NCBI RefSeq assembly: GCF_019511605.1
Contig: NZ_JAEUAV010000019.1
Location: 62,001 to 126,000, forward strand
Length of the DNA: 64,000 bases
Source of the DNA: Paraburkholderia phenoliruptrix
GTDB lineage: Bacteria > Pseudomonadota > Gammaproteobacteria > Burkholderiales > Burkholderiaceae
Direction: 5' to 3'
How positions within the stretch are numbered: the first letter of the stretch is position 1; every line of letters starts with the position of its first letter. Below, one piece after another: positions 57,028 through 64,000 of this stretch. A program made the position numbers and the translations under genes. The notes under the pieces were generated by a model. The model saw only the letters and a list, made by a program, of their open reading frames with translations, ran no database searches and was not told where the DNA came from.

Positions 57028-60000
57028 TCAAGCGGCGTGCTGCGTCGTTCCCGCTTGCGGTGAGCGCCAGCGCGTGAGCAGGTCGTTCCACTTCACGCGT
57101 ACAGCTTTCAGGTTGTTTTCCTTGATGTGCCCGAAGCCGCGAATGCCGTCCGGCAAATTGGCGAGTTCAACTGCCAGCTCGCGGTTTTGCGCTGTGAGCC
57201 CGCCAATCAGTTCGCGAACCAGCGCCTCATACTCGCCAATCAGCGCGCGCTCGGTGCGTCGCTCCTCCGTCTTGCCGAAGATGTCGAGCGCGGTGCCGCG
57301 CAGGAACTTCAGCTTCGCGAGCACATGCATTGCGCTGAACACCCACGGGCCGTACTTCTTCTTGATCAGGTGCCCTTGGGCGTCCTTCTTCGAGAACATC
57401 GGCGGCGCGAGATGGATGTGCAGCTTCCAGTCGCCCTCGAAGTTCGCCTTCAGCTTTTCGATAAACGCCGGATCGCTGTACAGGCGCGCGACTTCATACT
57501 CGTCCTTGTAGGCCATCAACTTGTGCAGATTTTTCGCGACGGCTTCGGTGAGCGGCAGTTGGCCGTCGCTCGAGTCGAGCGCCGATTCCACTGCGCGCAC
57601 TTGCGAGACCAGCTCGCGGTAACGCGCTGCATACGCATCGTTCTGCCGTGCGGCGAGGTAGGCCGCGCGTTTGTCGATCAGCGTGTCGAGCGCTTTGGGT
57701 GTGTGCAACGAGATGATCTTGCTGCTCGTGGCCTCAGCCGCGGCGCCGGTGCCGGTACCCTGCGATTGCGCGAACTTGCGCACGGCCGCCGGATCGTGTG
57801 CCGCGCGACGGCCCCATTCGAATGCCGCGCGGTTCTTCTCGACCTGCACGTTGTTCAGCTCGATTGCGCGCATCAGCGACTGATAAGTGAGCGGAACCCA
57901 GCCGCGCTGCCATGCGTAGCCAAGCACGAACGGATTCGTGTAGATCGCGTCGCCGAGCAGAGCGACCGCGAAATGGTTTGCGTCGACCGTGTCGACGCAA
58001 TCGTCGCCTGCGCCCGCCCGCACGTCCGCTTCCGTGCTGCTGCCCGGAAAGCGCCAGTTCGGGTTCTTGATGAGTTCGGCGGTCGGCGTGTGCGCGCTGT
58101 TGAGCACCACGCGCGTGTGACCGGCTTGCATGCGCGACACGCATTCGTCGCTTGCCGTCACGATCGCGTCGCAGCCGATCACGAGATTCGCTTCGCCCAT
58201 CGCAATGCGGGTGGCGTGGATGTCACCGGGCTGATTCGCGATCTGCACGTGGCTCATCACGGCGCCGCCCTTCTGCGCGAGGCCGGTGACGTCCAGCACC
58301 GTGACGCCCTTGTTCTCCAGATGCGCGGCCATGCCGAGCAGTGCGCCGATCGTCACGACACCGGTCCCGCCCACGCCGGTGACGAGCACGCCGTAAGGGC
58401 GCTCGATGGACGGCAGCGCCGGCTCCGGCACCGGAGGCATGGCGTCGCCCACGATGCCGGACGCCGCCTTCGGCTTGCGCAACTGACCGCCTTCGACGGA
58501 CACGAAGCTCGGGCAAAAGCCGTTCACGCACGAAAAGTCCTTGTTGCAGGTGGACTGATTGATTTGCCGCTTGGTGCCGTATTCGGTATCGAGCGGCTCG
58601 ACCGACAGACAGTTCGACTTCACCGAGCAATCGCCGCAACCCTCGCACACTGCCTCGTTGATGACGATGCGCCGCGCCGGGTCCGGATATGCGCCGCGTT
58701 TCCTGCGCCGGCGTTTTTCGGTGGCGCAGGTCTGGTCGTAGATCAGGATCGTGGTGCCGGAGATCTCGCGCAACTGGCGCTGCACTTCGTCGAGCTTGTC
58801 GCGATGGTGGATGTCGATGCCCGGCGCGAGGCCGACGTTCCCCGAATATTTTTCGGGCTCGTCCGTCACGATCACGATTTTCGACGCGCCTTCGGCGGCG
58901 AGCTGATGCGTGATCTGCGGTACGGTCAACACGCCGTCGACCGGCTGGCCGCCCGTCATTGCCACCGCGTCGTTGTAGAGCAGCTTGTAGGTGATGTTCG
59001 CCTTCGACGCGATTGCCGCGCGAATCGCCAGCAGACCCGAGTGGAAGTAGGTGCCGTCGCCGAGGTTGGCGAACACGTGTTTGTCGTTGGTGAACGGCGC
59101 CTGGCCGATCCACGCGACGCCTTCGCCGCCCATCTGACTGAAGGTGCTGGTGCTGCGGTCCATCCACACAGTCATGTAATGGCAGCCGATGCCCGCCATG
59201 GCGCGCGAGCCTTCCGGCACGTTCGTCGACGTGTTGTGCGGGCAGCCGGAGCAGAACCACGGCTTGCGCTCCACTTCGACGCGCGGGCGCGCGAGCGCCT
59301 TTTCCTTGGCTTCTATGACGGCGATGCGCGCGGCGATACGGGCGCGCACATCCGACGGCAGATCGAATTTCGCGAGCCGCGCGGCGATCGCCTTGGCGAT
59401 GATCGCAGGCGACAGTTCGTAATGCGCCGGCAGCAGCCAGTTGCCCATTGGCACCGACCATTCGCCGCCCGCGCCGTCTTTCTCGTCGAACTTGCCGAAC
59501 ACGCGTGGGCGTTGCGTATCCGGCCAGTTGTACAGCTCTTCCTTGATCGCGTATTCGAGAATCTGACGCTTTTCCTCGACCACCAGAATCTCGTCGAGAC
59601 CTCGCGCGAATGCTTGCGCGCCTTGCGCCTCGAGCGGCCATACGCAGCCGACCTTGTATAGTCGAATGCCGATGCGCGCGCAGGTTTCGTCGTCGAGACC
59701 GAGGTCGGTGAGCGCCTGGCGCACGTCGAGATACGCCTTGCCGCCCGTCATGATGCCAAAGCGCGCCTGGGGCGAATCGATTTCGACGCGGTCGAGCTTG
59801 TTCGCGCGCACGTACGCGAGCGCTGCGTACCACTTGTAGTCGAGCAGACGCGCTTCCTGAACCAGCGGCGGGTCCGGCCAACGAATGTTCAGCCCGCCTT
59901 CGGGCATGGCGAAGTCTTCCGGAAGCACGATCTTCGTGCGATGCGGGTCGATATCCACCGAAGCGGACGACTCCACCACGTCGGTCACGCATTTCATCGC

Positions 60001-60633
60001 GACCCACAGGCCGGAGTAGCGGCTCATCGCCCAGCCGTGCAAGCCGAAGTCGAGATATTCCTGCACGTTCGACGGAAACAGCACCGGCAGGCCACAAGCC
60101 TTGAAGATGTGTTCCGACTGATGCGCGAGCGTCGACGATTTGGCTGCGTGGTCGTCGCCGGCCAGCACCAGCACACCGCCATGCCGCGACGATCCTGCAG
60201 AATTGCCGTGCTTGAAGACGTCGCCGGAACGGTCGACACCGGGGCCTTTGCCGTACCACATCGAAAACACGCCGTCGTATTTGGCGCTGGGGTACAGATT
60301 GACCTGCTGCGATCCCCAGACGGCGGTGGCCGCGAGGTCTTCGTTGACACCGGGCTGAAACACGACCTGATGCGCGGCGAGATGCTGTTTCGCCTTCCAC
60401 AGGGATTGGTCGAGTCCGCCGAGCGGCGATCCGCGGTAGCCGGAGATGAAGCCGGCCGTGTTGAGACCGGCGGCGCGGTCGCGTTCCTGCTGCAACATCG
60501 GCAGACGCACCAGCGCCTGGATGCCGCTCATGTACGCGCGGCCGCGTTCCAGGGTGTATTTGTCGTCGAGCGTGACGGAAGATAGAGCGGCTTCGAGCGA
60601 GGCTCGCTGACCTGCGTCTAGCGGGGCATTCAT
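57028..60633 (-). CDS. Indolepyruvate:ferredoxin oxidoreductase family protein (fused IorA/IorB)
   Basis: A 1201-residue protein from the ATG at 60633, with GGAGGAG upstream. Domain order: N-terminal TPP-binding/pyrimidine part (residues ~40-430, GFISGYRGSPLGGLDQSLWK), TPP pyrophosphate part with GCPHNTST and GIGCHYMTVWMDRSTSTFSQ, ferredoxin-like 4Fe-4S clusters (CEGCGDCSVKSNC and CNKDFSCVNGFCPSF), a gamma-type domain with GVGGTGVVTIGALLGMAAHL, and a C-terminal DUF6537-like region. It oxidatively decarboxylates aryl or branched 2-oxoacids. It shares a region with hppD and Lrp. The 844-residue forward frame over it is a shadow. Confidence 0.93.
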   Translation of the reverse strand: MNAPLDAGQRASLEAALSSVTLDDKYTLERGRAYMSGIQALVRLPMLQQERDRAAGLNTAGFISGYRGSPLGGLDQSLWKAKQHLAAHQVVFQPGVNEDLAATAVWGSQQVNLYPSAKYDGVFSMWYGKGPGVDRSGDVFKHGNSAGSSRHGGVLVLAGDDHAAKSSTLAHQSEHIFKACGLPVLFPSNVQEYLDFGLHGWAMSRYSGLWVAMKCVTDVVESSASVDIDPHRTKIVLPEDFAMPEGGLNIRWPDPPLVQEARLLDYKWYAALAYVRANKLDRVEIDSPQARFGIMTGGKAYLDVRQALTDLGLDDETCARIGIRLYKVGCVWPLEAQGAQAFARGLDEILVVEEKRQILEYAIKEELYNWPDTQRPRVFGKFDEKDGAGGEWSVPMGNWLLPAHYELSPAIIAKAIAARLAKFDLPSDVRARIAARIAVIEAKEKALARPRVEVERKPWFCSGCPHNTSTNVPEGSRAMAGIGCHYMTVWMDRSTSTFSQMGGEGVAWIGQAPFTNDKHVFANLGDGTYFHSGLLAIRAAIASKANITYKLLYNDAVAMTGGQPVDGVLTVPQITHQLAAEGASKIVIVTDEPEKYSGNVGLAPGIDIHHRDKLDEVQRQLREISGTTILIYDQTCATEKRRRRKRGAYPDPARRIVINEAVCEGCGDCSVKSNCLSVEPLDTEYGTKRQINQSTCNKDFSCVNGFCPSFVSVEGGQLRKPKAASGIVGDAMPPVPEPALPSIERPYGVLVTGVGGTGVVTIGALLGMAAHLENKGVTVLDVTGLAQKGGAVMSHVQIANQPGDIHATRIAMGEANLVIGCDAIVTASDECVSRMQAGHTRVVLNSAHTPTAELIKNPNWRFPGSSTEADVRAGAGDDCVDTVDANHFAVALLGDAIYTNPFVLGYAWQRGWVPLTYQSLMRAIELNNVQVEKNRAAFEWGRRAAHDPAAVRKFAQSQGTGTGAAAEATSSKIISLHTPKALDTLIDKRAAYLAARQNDAYAARYRELVSQVRAVESALDSSDGQLPLTEAVAKNLHKLMAYKDEYEVARLYSDPAFIEKLKANFEGDWKLHIHLAPPMFSKKDAQGHLIKKKYGPWVFSAMHVLAKLKFLRGTALDIFGKTEERRTERALIGEYEALVRELIGGLTAQNRELAVELANLPDGIRGFGHIKENNLKAVRVKWNDLLTRWRSPQAGTTQHAA

Positions 60634-60997
60634 TATGTGTACTCCTCCACCCAGTTTGGGATCGCCAAAACTTTTGGGCCGCGGCATCTTGTGAATGCGT
60701 ATGGCCGGGGTCGCCATATTGACGTGTTTTAAGTGATGGTAGCACTGGTGAAAACCCGCCGCAGCACGCAGCAAATTTCCTTTTGCGATGCGTTCGGTGC
60801 GCCTCTATGCCGGTTGCGTGGCTTTGCAAAATTAGGCCTGGTTCTAGTGCGCGCCCGTGTAACAAGCTGTAAAAGCTACAACTGCGCGGAACCGCCCGGC
60901 ACGCACCTGTCTAACCGGCACCTGTGAGCAATGTCTGTGTAACGCGCCGCATGTTGCGGCGCTTCAGGACAACAGGGCAGCTAGAAAAGGAGTACGC
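60634..60997. other. Intergenic region between the oxidoreductase and a small exported protein
   Basis: This 364-bp gap holds no credible gene. A stem GCGCCGCA (60944-60951) / TGCGGCGC (60955-60962) lies near its right end, in the leader of the small downstream gene. Transcription is divergent from here, but no confident promoter boxes were found. Confidence 0.4.
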
Positions 60998-61195
60998 ATG
61001 AACACGAGAAATATCCAGACCTTCCTGATGGTTTCGGCCGCCTTTTTCGCCATGAGCGCGCCGGTGCGTTCGAACGCGAGTACGGGGACGCCGTCTGGCG
61101 TGATCAGCCGCACGGCGCTGGTGGCGCCTGCGCGCGTGGCCATCAATCGCATTTCGCGCGAGAGCGCGTCTCGCAACGAAGATCAGAATTCATGA
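60998..61195 (+). CDS. Small predicted exported protein
   Basis: A 65-residue protein with a very good AAAGGAG ribosome site 5 bases before the ATG. NTRNIQTFLMVSAAFFAMSA, followed by PVRSNAS, looks like a signal peptide or short transmembrane helix, and the remaining ~35 residues are polar with several Arg. I do not recognise a family. A strong terminator (61257-61300) follows, so it forms its own short transcript. It could also be a regulator-like leader RNA; the ribosome site argues for translation. Confidence 0.6.
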   Translation: MNTRNIQTFLMVSAAFFAMSAPVRSNASTGTPSGVISRTALVAPARVAINRISRESASRNEDQNS

Positions 61196-61256
61196 CGCGC
61201 CGCTGAGGCTGCGCGTTAGATTCGAGTAGCCGTCGCTCGTAGTCGGGCGGCGGCAC

Positions 61257-61300
61257 AAACGCCAAGGGCGAGAATCGTGCGATTCTCGCCCTTGGCGTTT
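61257..61300. terminator. Bidirectional terminator, very long perfect stem
   Basis: AAACGCCAAGGGCGAGAATC with its flanking G (61257-61277) pairs over 21 bp with the mirror strand at 61280-61300, followed by TTTTTTC. It separates the small exported gene from hppD and can serve both strands. Confidence 0.93.
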
Positions 61301-61427
61301 TTTCAGCGGATTTTCCTGGGCGCGCTTTTTCAGCGCGGATCGTCAGCCCTCTGATCAGCGTTTCGATCAGCGCTCATCGCTCGTCCCACGGCAGAGTCCG
61401 GCGTGAGGCCGCCGGTGCGCTCGCGGT

Positions 61428-62525
61428 TCAGGCCTTGTCCTGCACGACGCCGCGGCGGATCTGATCCAGCTCGATCGATTCGAACAGCGCCTTGAAGTTG
61501 CCTTCGCCGAAGCCCTGGTTGCCTTTGCGCTGAATGATCTCGAAGAAGATCGGGCCGATCTGGTTCTCGGTGAAAATTTGCAGCAGCAGATCGTCCGGGG
61601 CGCCGTCGATCAGAATCTTGCGTTTGCGCAGTTCCTCGAGCGGCTCGCCGTGGTTCCGCACGCGGCGGTCGACGAGTTCATAGTAAGTGTCGATGGTATC
61701 GAGTAGCGAAATGTTCGACGCGCGCAGGCCGTCCACGGTCCGGTAGATGTCGTTGCTGCCAAGCGCGATGTGCTGGATACCTTCGCCGTGATACGCGTCC
61801 AGATACTCCTGGATCTGGCCGGCGGTTTCCGAGCCTTCCTCGTTGATCGGAATGCGGATCTTGCCGCACGGCGACGTCATCGCTTTCGACTTCACGCCCG
61901 TCACCTTGCCTTCGATGTCGAAGTAACGCACTTCGCGGAAGTTGAAGAGCCGCTCGTAGAACTCGGCCCATTCCTGCATGCGGCCACGGTGGACGTTGTG
62001 CGTCAGGTGGTCGATGTAGGTGAGGCCGTGGCCGACCGGGTTGGGATTCGCGCCGGGAATCGGCTCGAAGTCCACGTCGTAGATACCGATGTTGCCGACG
62101 CTGCCCGGTGCCGCGCCGTTCTTGCCGCGCCAGCGGTCAACGAAATAGATGAGCGAGTCGCCAATGCCCTTGATGGCCGGGATGTTCAGCTCCATGGGGC
62201 CCGTCTTGTTGTCGAAGCCCCACGCGCCTTTTTCGATTGCCTGCTTGTAGGCCTTTGCTGCGTCCTCAACGCGGAACGCAATCGCGCAGATCGACGGGCC
62301 GTGCAGGCGCGCAAAGCGTTGCGCAAACGAATCCGGCTCCGCATTGACGATGAAGTTGATCTCGCCCTGACGGTAAAGCGTCACATCTTTATGACGGTGA
62401 CGCGCGACAGCGGTGAAACCCATCTGCTCGAAGAGCTTGCCGAGCGCCTTGGGATCGGGCGCAGTGTATTCGATGAATTCGAAGCCGTCGGTGCCGACGG
62501 GATTTTCCCAGGTTGGAACCTGCAT
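61428..62525 (-). CDS. hppD: 4-hydroxyphenylpyruvate dioxygenase
   Basis: A 365-residue non-haem iron dioxygenase that turns 4-hydroxyphenylpyruvate into homogentisate in tyrosine breakdown. NPVGTDGFEFIEYTAPDPKA is the N-terminal domain, DHLTHNVHRGRMQEWAEFYE contains the first iron histidine, GIQHIALGSNDIY the second, and GPIFFEIIQRKGNQGFGEGN the glutamate. The ATG at 62525 is preceded by GGAGACAGACA, which matches the predicted sRNA anti-SD motif. It diverges from an Lrp-family regulator gene, a likely controller. Confidence 0.96.
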   Translation of the reverse strand: MQVPTWENPVGTDGFEFIEYTAPDPKALGKLFEQMGFTAVARHRHKDVTLYRQGEINFIVNAEPDSFAQRFARLHGPSICAIAFRVEDAAKAYKQAIEKGAWGFDNKTGPMELNIPAIKGIGDSLIYFVDRWRGKNGAAPGSVGNIGIYDVDFEPIPGANPNPVGHGLTYIDHLTHNVHRGRMQEWAEFYERLFNFREVRYFDIEGKVTGVKSKAMTSPCGKIRIPINEEGSETAGQIQEYLDAYHGEGIQHIALGSNDIYRTVDGLRASNISLLDTIDTYYELVDRRVRNHGEPLEELRKRKILIDGAPDDLLLQIFTENQIGPIFFEIIQRKGNQGFGEGNFKALFESIELDQIRRGVVQDKA

Positions 62526-62697
62526 TGTCTGTCTCCATGTCGAGAGCGCGGGGCGCCCGGAGTCGCGCGGAACGGGAAGAGCGCGACCGAATGAGGCAAG
62601 TGTAAAGGCCGCGTCGCGCTGGAAACTTGCGAACTTAATCGTGCGCGGGTAGCGTTGCGCTATTTTCTAGCTCAATTTACCCACTTCGGGGCAGAAG

Positions 62698-63195
62698 ATG
62701 GCCAATATAGAGATAGACGCGATCGACCGGCGTATTCTGGCAATCCTGCAGGAGAACGGCCGCTTGTCGAACCAGGAAATTGCCGAGCGGATCAACCTCT
62801 CGCCGAGCCCGTGCTTGCGGCGCATCCGGCGGCTGGAAGAGAGCGGCGTGATTCGCGGCTACGTCGCGCTGCTGGACGCGCAGCGCCTGGGGCTCGATCT
62901 GCTTGCATACGTCAACGTGCGGCTCGAAAAGCGCGGTGGTCCGGCGCTTAGTCCGCGTGGCGAGGCGACCCATGCGGATCTATTTCGCGCGGCCGTCCAG
63001 ACCTGGCCGGAAGTGGTGGCCTGTCACGCGATGACCGGTGACATGGACTATCTGCTGCGGGTTCAGGTGGAAGACATGGCGCACTTTTCCCGCTTCGTGC
63101 AGGATCAACTGCTGCATCATCCGTCGGTGATCGACGTCAAAACGAGCTTCTCGCTCGAAACCATTAAAGAGACGACGGCGCTGCCCCTCTTGTAG
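62698..63195 (+). CDS. Lrp/AsnC family transcriptional regulator
   Basis: A 165-residue protein. The N-terminal helix-turn-helix (IDAIDRRILAILQENGRLSN, then QEIAERINLSPSPCLRRIRR) and a C-terminal RAM effector-binding domain (VVACHAMTGDMDYLLRVQVE) are typical. It is divergent from hppD with 172 bp between starts, and the ior-type gene lies beyond, so it probably responds to an aromatic amino acid. Target and effector are inferred from context. Confidence 0.93.
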   Translation: MANIEIDAIDRRILAILQENGRLSNQEIAERINLSPSPCLRRIRRLEESGVIRGYVALLDAQRLGLDLLAYVNVRLEKRGGPALSPRGEATHADLFRAAVQTWPEVVACHAMTGDMDYLLRVQVEDMAHFSRFVQDQLLHHPSVIDVKTSFSLETIKETTALPLL

Positions 63196-63236
63196 ATATG
63201 TGGGCTCGACGCGCGGTCTACGCCGCGGCAAACAAA

Positions 63237-63260
63237 AAGGGCAGCGCTGAGGCTGCCCTT
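63237..63260. terminator. Terminator between the Lrp and GNAT genes
   Basis: AAGGGCAGC (63237-63245), loop GCTGAG, GCTGCCCTT (63252-63260), with an A-tract upstream and TCTCAATT after. It serves the convergent pair; on the minus strand the A-tract gives the T-run for the GNAT gene. Confidence 0.75.
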
Positions 63261-63286
63261 CTCAATTGCTCGCGGATGCCAGAGAT

Positions 63287-63955
63287 TTACGCGGCGGCGG
63301 TCGCCGGCATGAAGGTCTCGAGCAAGCGCGACGCACGCCGTGCCTGGCGCTTGAGTGCATAGTCGAACACCGCAGCCTGCTCCTGCAGCATTTCGGTGAT
63401 GATGCTGGTCTGGTCGGCCGGCGGCAGCGTCAGATAGGCGTCTGCTTCGCCATACGCATACTCTATCTTCATGCCCGCTTTCTTCGCGATGTGCATCATG
63501 GTCGAGTTGCGCGACAGGCAATGCATGTAGAGGGTCGTGACATGCGTATTGCGGCTGCGAATGGCCGCGCGCTCGAACAGCCGGGACCCGATACCTTGGC
63601 CGCGCACGCTCTCGAGCACGGAAACGCCGAACTCGGCCGTGCGCTTGTCGCCTTCTGCCGGCAGGTAAGCAAGGTGGCCCACGCCAGTCAGTTGCAGTTG
63701 ATCGTCGAACACACCGAACACCGTGTCGCGGGTGAAGTCGATGGCGCGCACATAATTTTCAATGACGTGATCGGGCACGACCTGGCCGAAGCGCAGCAGG
63801 CGGTCGTCCTCGTCGAGCGCGAGGAAGTGCGCCAATAGGCGCTCGCGGTCCACTGCGGTGAGTTCCCGGACCAGAGCAGGCGTACGACCGGCAGGCTGCG
63901 ACACGCGATCGTGCGCGACGATCGGCTCGGCGGCGCGGGGTGTAAACATGTTCAT
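63287..63955 (-). CDS. GNAT family N-acetyltransferase
   Basis: A 222-residue protein from the ATG at 63955, with AGGAG nine bases upstream. The core acetyl-CoA motif is VSVLESVRGQGIGSRLFERA (the RxxGxG/A loop), preceded by the strand FGVFDDQLQLTGVGHLAYLP and followed by TLYMHCLSRNSTMMHIAKKA. It should acetylate a small molecule or a protein. The substrate is unknown. It lies at the right edge of the window but is complete. Confidence 0.9.
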   Translation of the reverse strand: MNMFTPRAAEPIVAHDRVSQPAGRTPALVRELTAVDRERLLAHFLALDEDDRLLRFGQVVPDHVIENYVRAIDFTRDTVFGVFDDQLQLTGVGHLAYLPAEGDKRTAEFGVSVLESVRGQGIGSRLFERAAIRSRNTHVTTLYMHCLSRNSTMMHIAKKAGMKIEYAYGEADAYLTLPPADQTSIITEMLQEQAAVFDYALKRQARRASRLLETFMPATAAA

Positions 63956-64000
63956 GGTCAGGTTCTCCTTGTCATCATGCGGCGTTGGTGCACCGCAAAA

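Noticed and set aside
57127..59661. 844-codon forward open frame
   Set aside because: It is a shadow of the indolepyruvate oxidoreductase gene; it is Arg/Ala-rich and has no domain I recognise. Long antisense frames are common in high-GC coding DNA.

Overview
The window looks like a stretch of primary chromosome from a high-GC betaproteobacterium, most likely Burkholderia sensu lato (Paraburkholderia or Burkholderia). The clues are the order ahcY - small membrane protein - metF behind an S-adenosylhomocysteine riboswitch, the dpp-type peptide transporter, the cca / folB / ttcA / glmU / glmS block, DUF2957 lipoproteins beside OmpW, and strong third-position G+C. This assignment rests on recognised protein families and gene order; no database search was possible. 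There are no rRNA or tRNA genes, no CRISPR array, no intact insertion sequence and no prophage.

Layout. 1-5 kb: partial AidB-like acyl-CoA dehydrogenase, GMC oxidoreductase, LysR regulator with an operator-like dyad, family 2 glycosyltransferase. 5-8 kb: methyl-cycle and one-carbon genes (SAH riboswitch, ahcY, membrane protein, metF). 8-15.3 kb: a dppABCDF-like oligopeptide ABC transporter with a translationally overlapping TraB/GumN protein. 15.4-17.2 kb: TPR/glycosyltransferase-9-like protein. 17.4-22.6 kb: a 5-oxoproline cluster (pxpBCA plus the DUF969/DUF979 membrane pair), divergent from a MarR-like regulator across a dyad operator. 22.7-35.4 kb: housekeeping genes, namely 5-formyl-THF cyclo-ligase, soluble-type lytic transglycosylase, two homologues of complex I accessory proteins, GST, cca, a FolM-like reductase with folB, ttcA, glmU and glmS. 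35.4-37.5 kb: a decayed accessory patch with a frameshifted HNH nuclease, a truncated and frameshifted TetR regulator, two small lipoproteins and a small conserved protein. 37.8-46 kb: second lytic transglycosylase, DUF2242 lipoprotein, a long intergenic region with two DnaA-box-like 9-mers, small hypotheticals, IclR regulator, Mut7-C protein whose 3' end runs into a heptanucleotide tandem repeat, beta-hydroxyacid dehydrogenase, LysE exporter, and a compact predicted sRNA. 46-52 kb: OmpW plus two DUF2957 lipoprotein paralogues, argC and a YbhB-like protein. 52-64 kb: orphan LuxR-type response regulator, pyrE, malic enzyme, a giant indolepyruvate:ferredoxin oxidoreductase, hppD, an Lrp regulator (an aromatic amino acid catabolism group) and a GNAT acetyltransferase.

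The most interesting candidate is a predicted ~60 nt RNA at about 45835-45896. It has a good sigma70-like promoter, two copies of the anti-Shine-Dalgarno repeat TGTCTCCTC and a strong terminator. The complementary ribosome-site motif GGAGACAG lies just upstream of aidB, one DUF2957 gene and hppD in this same window. Secondary candidates are the 5-oxoproline operon with its operator, the complex I accessory neighbours, and the twin DnaA-box region.
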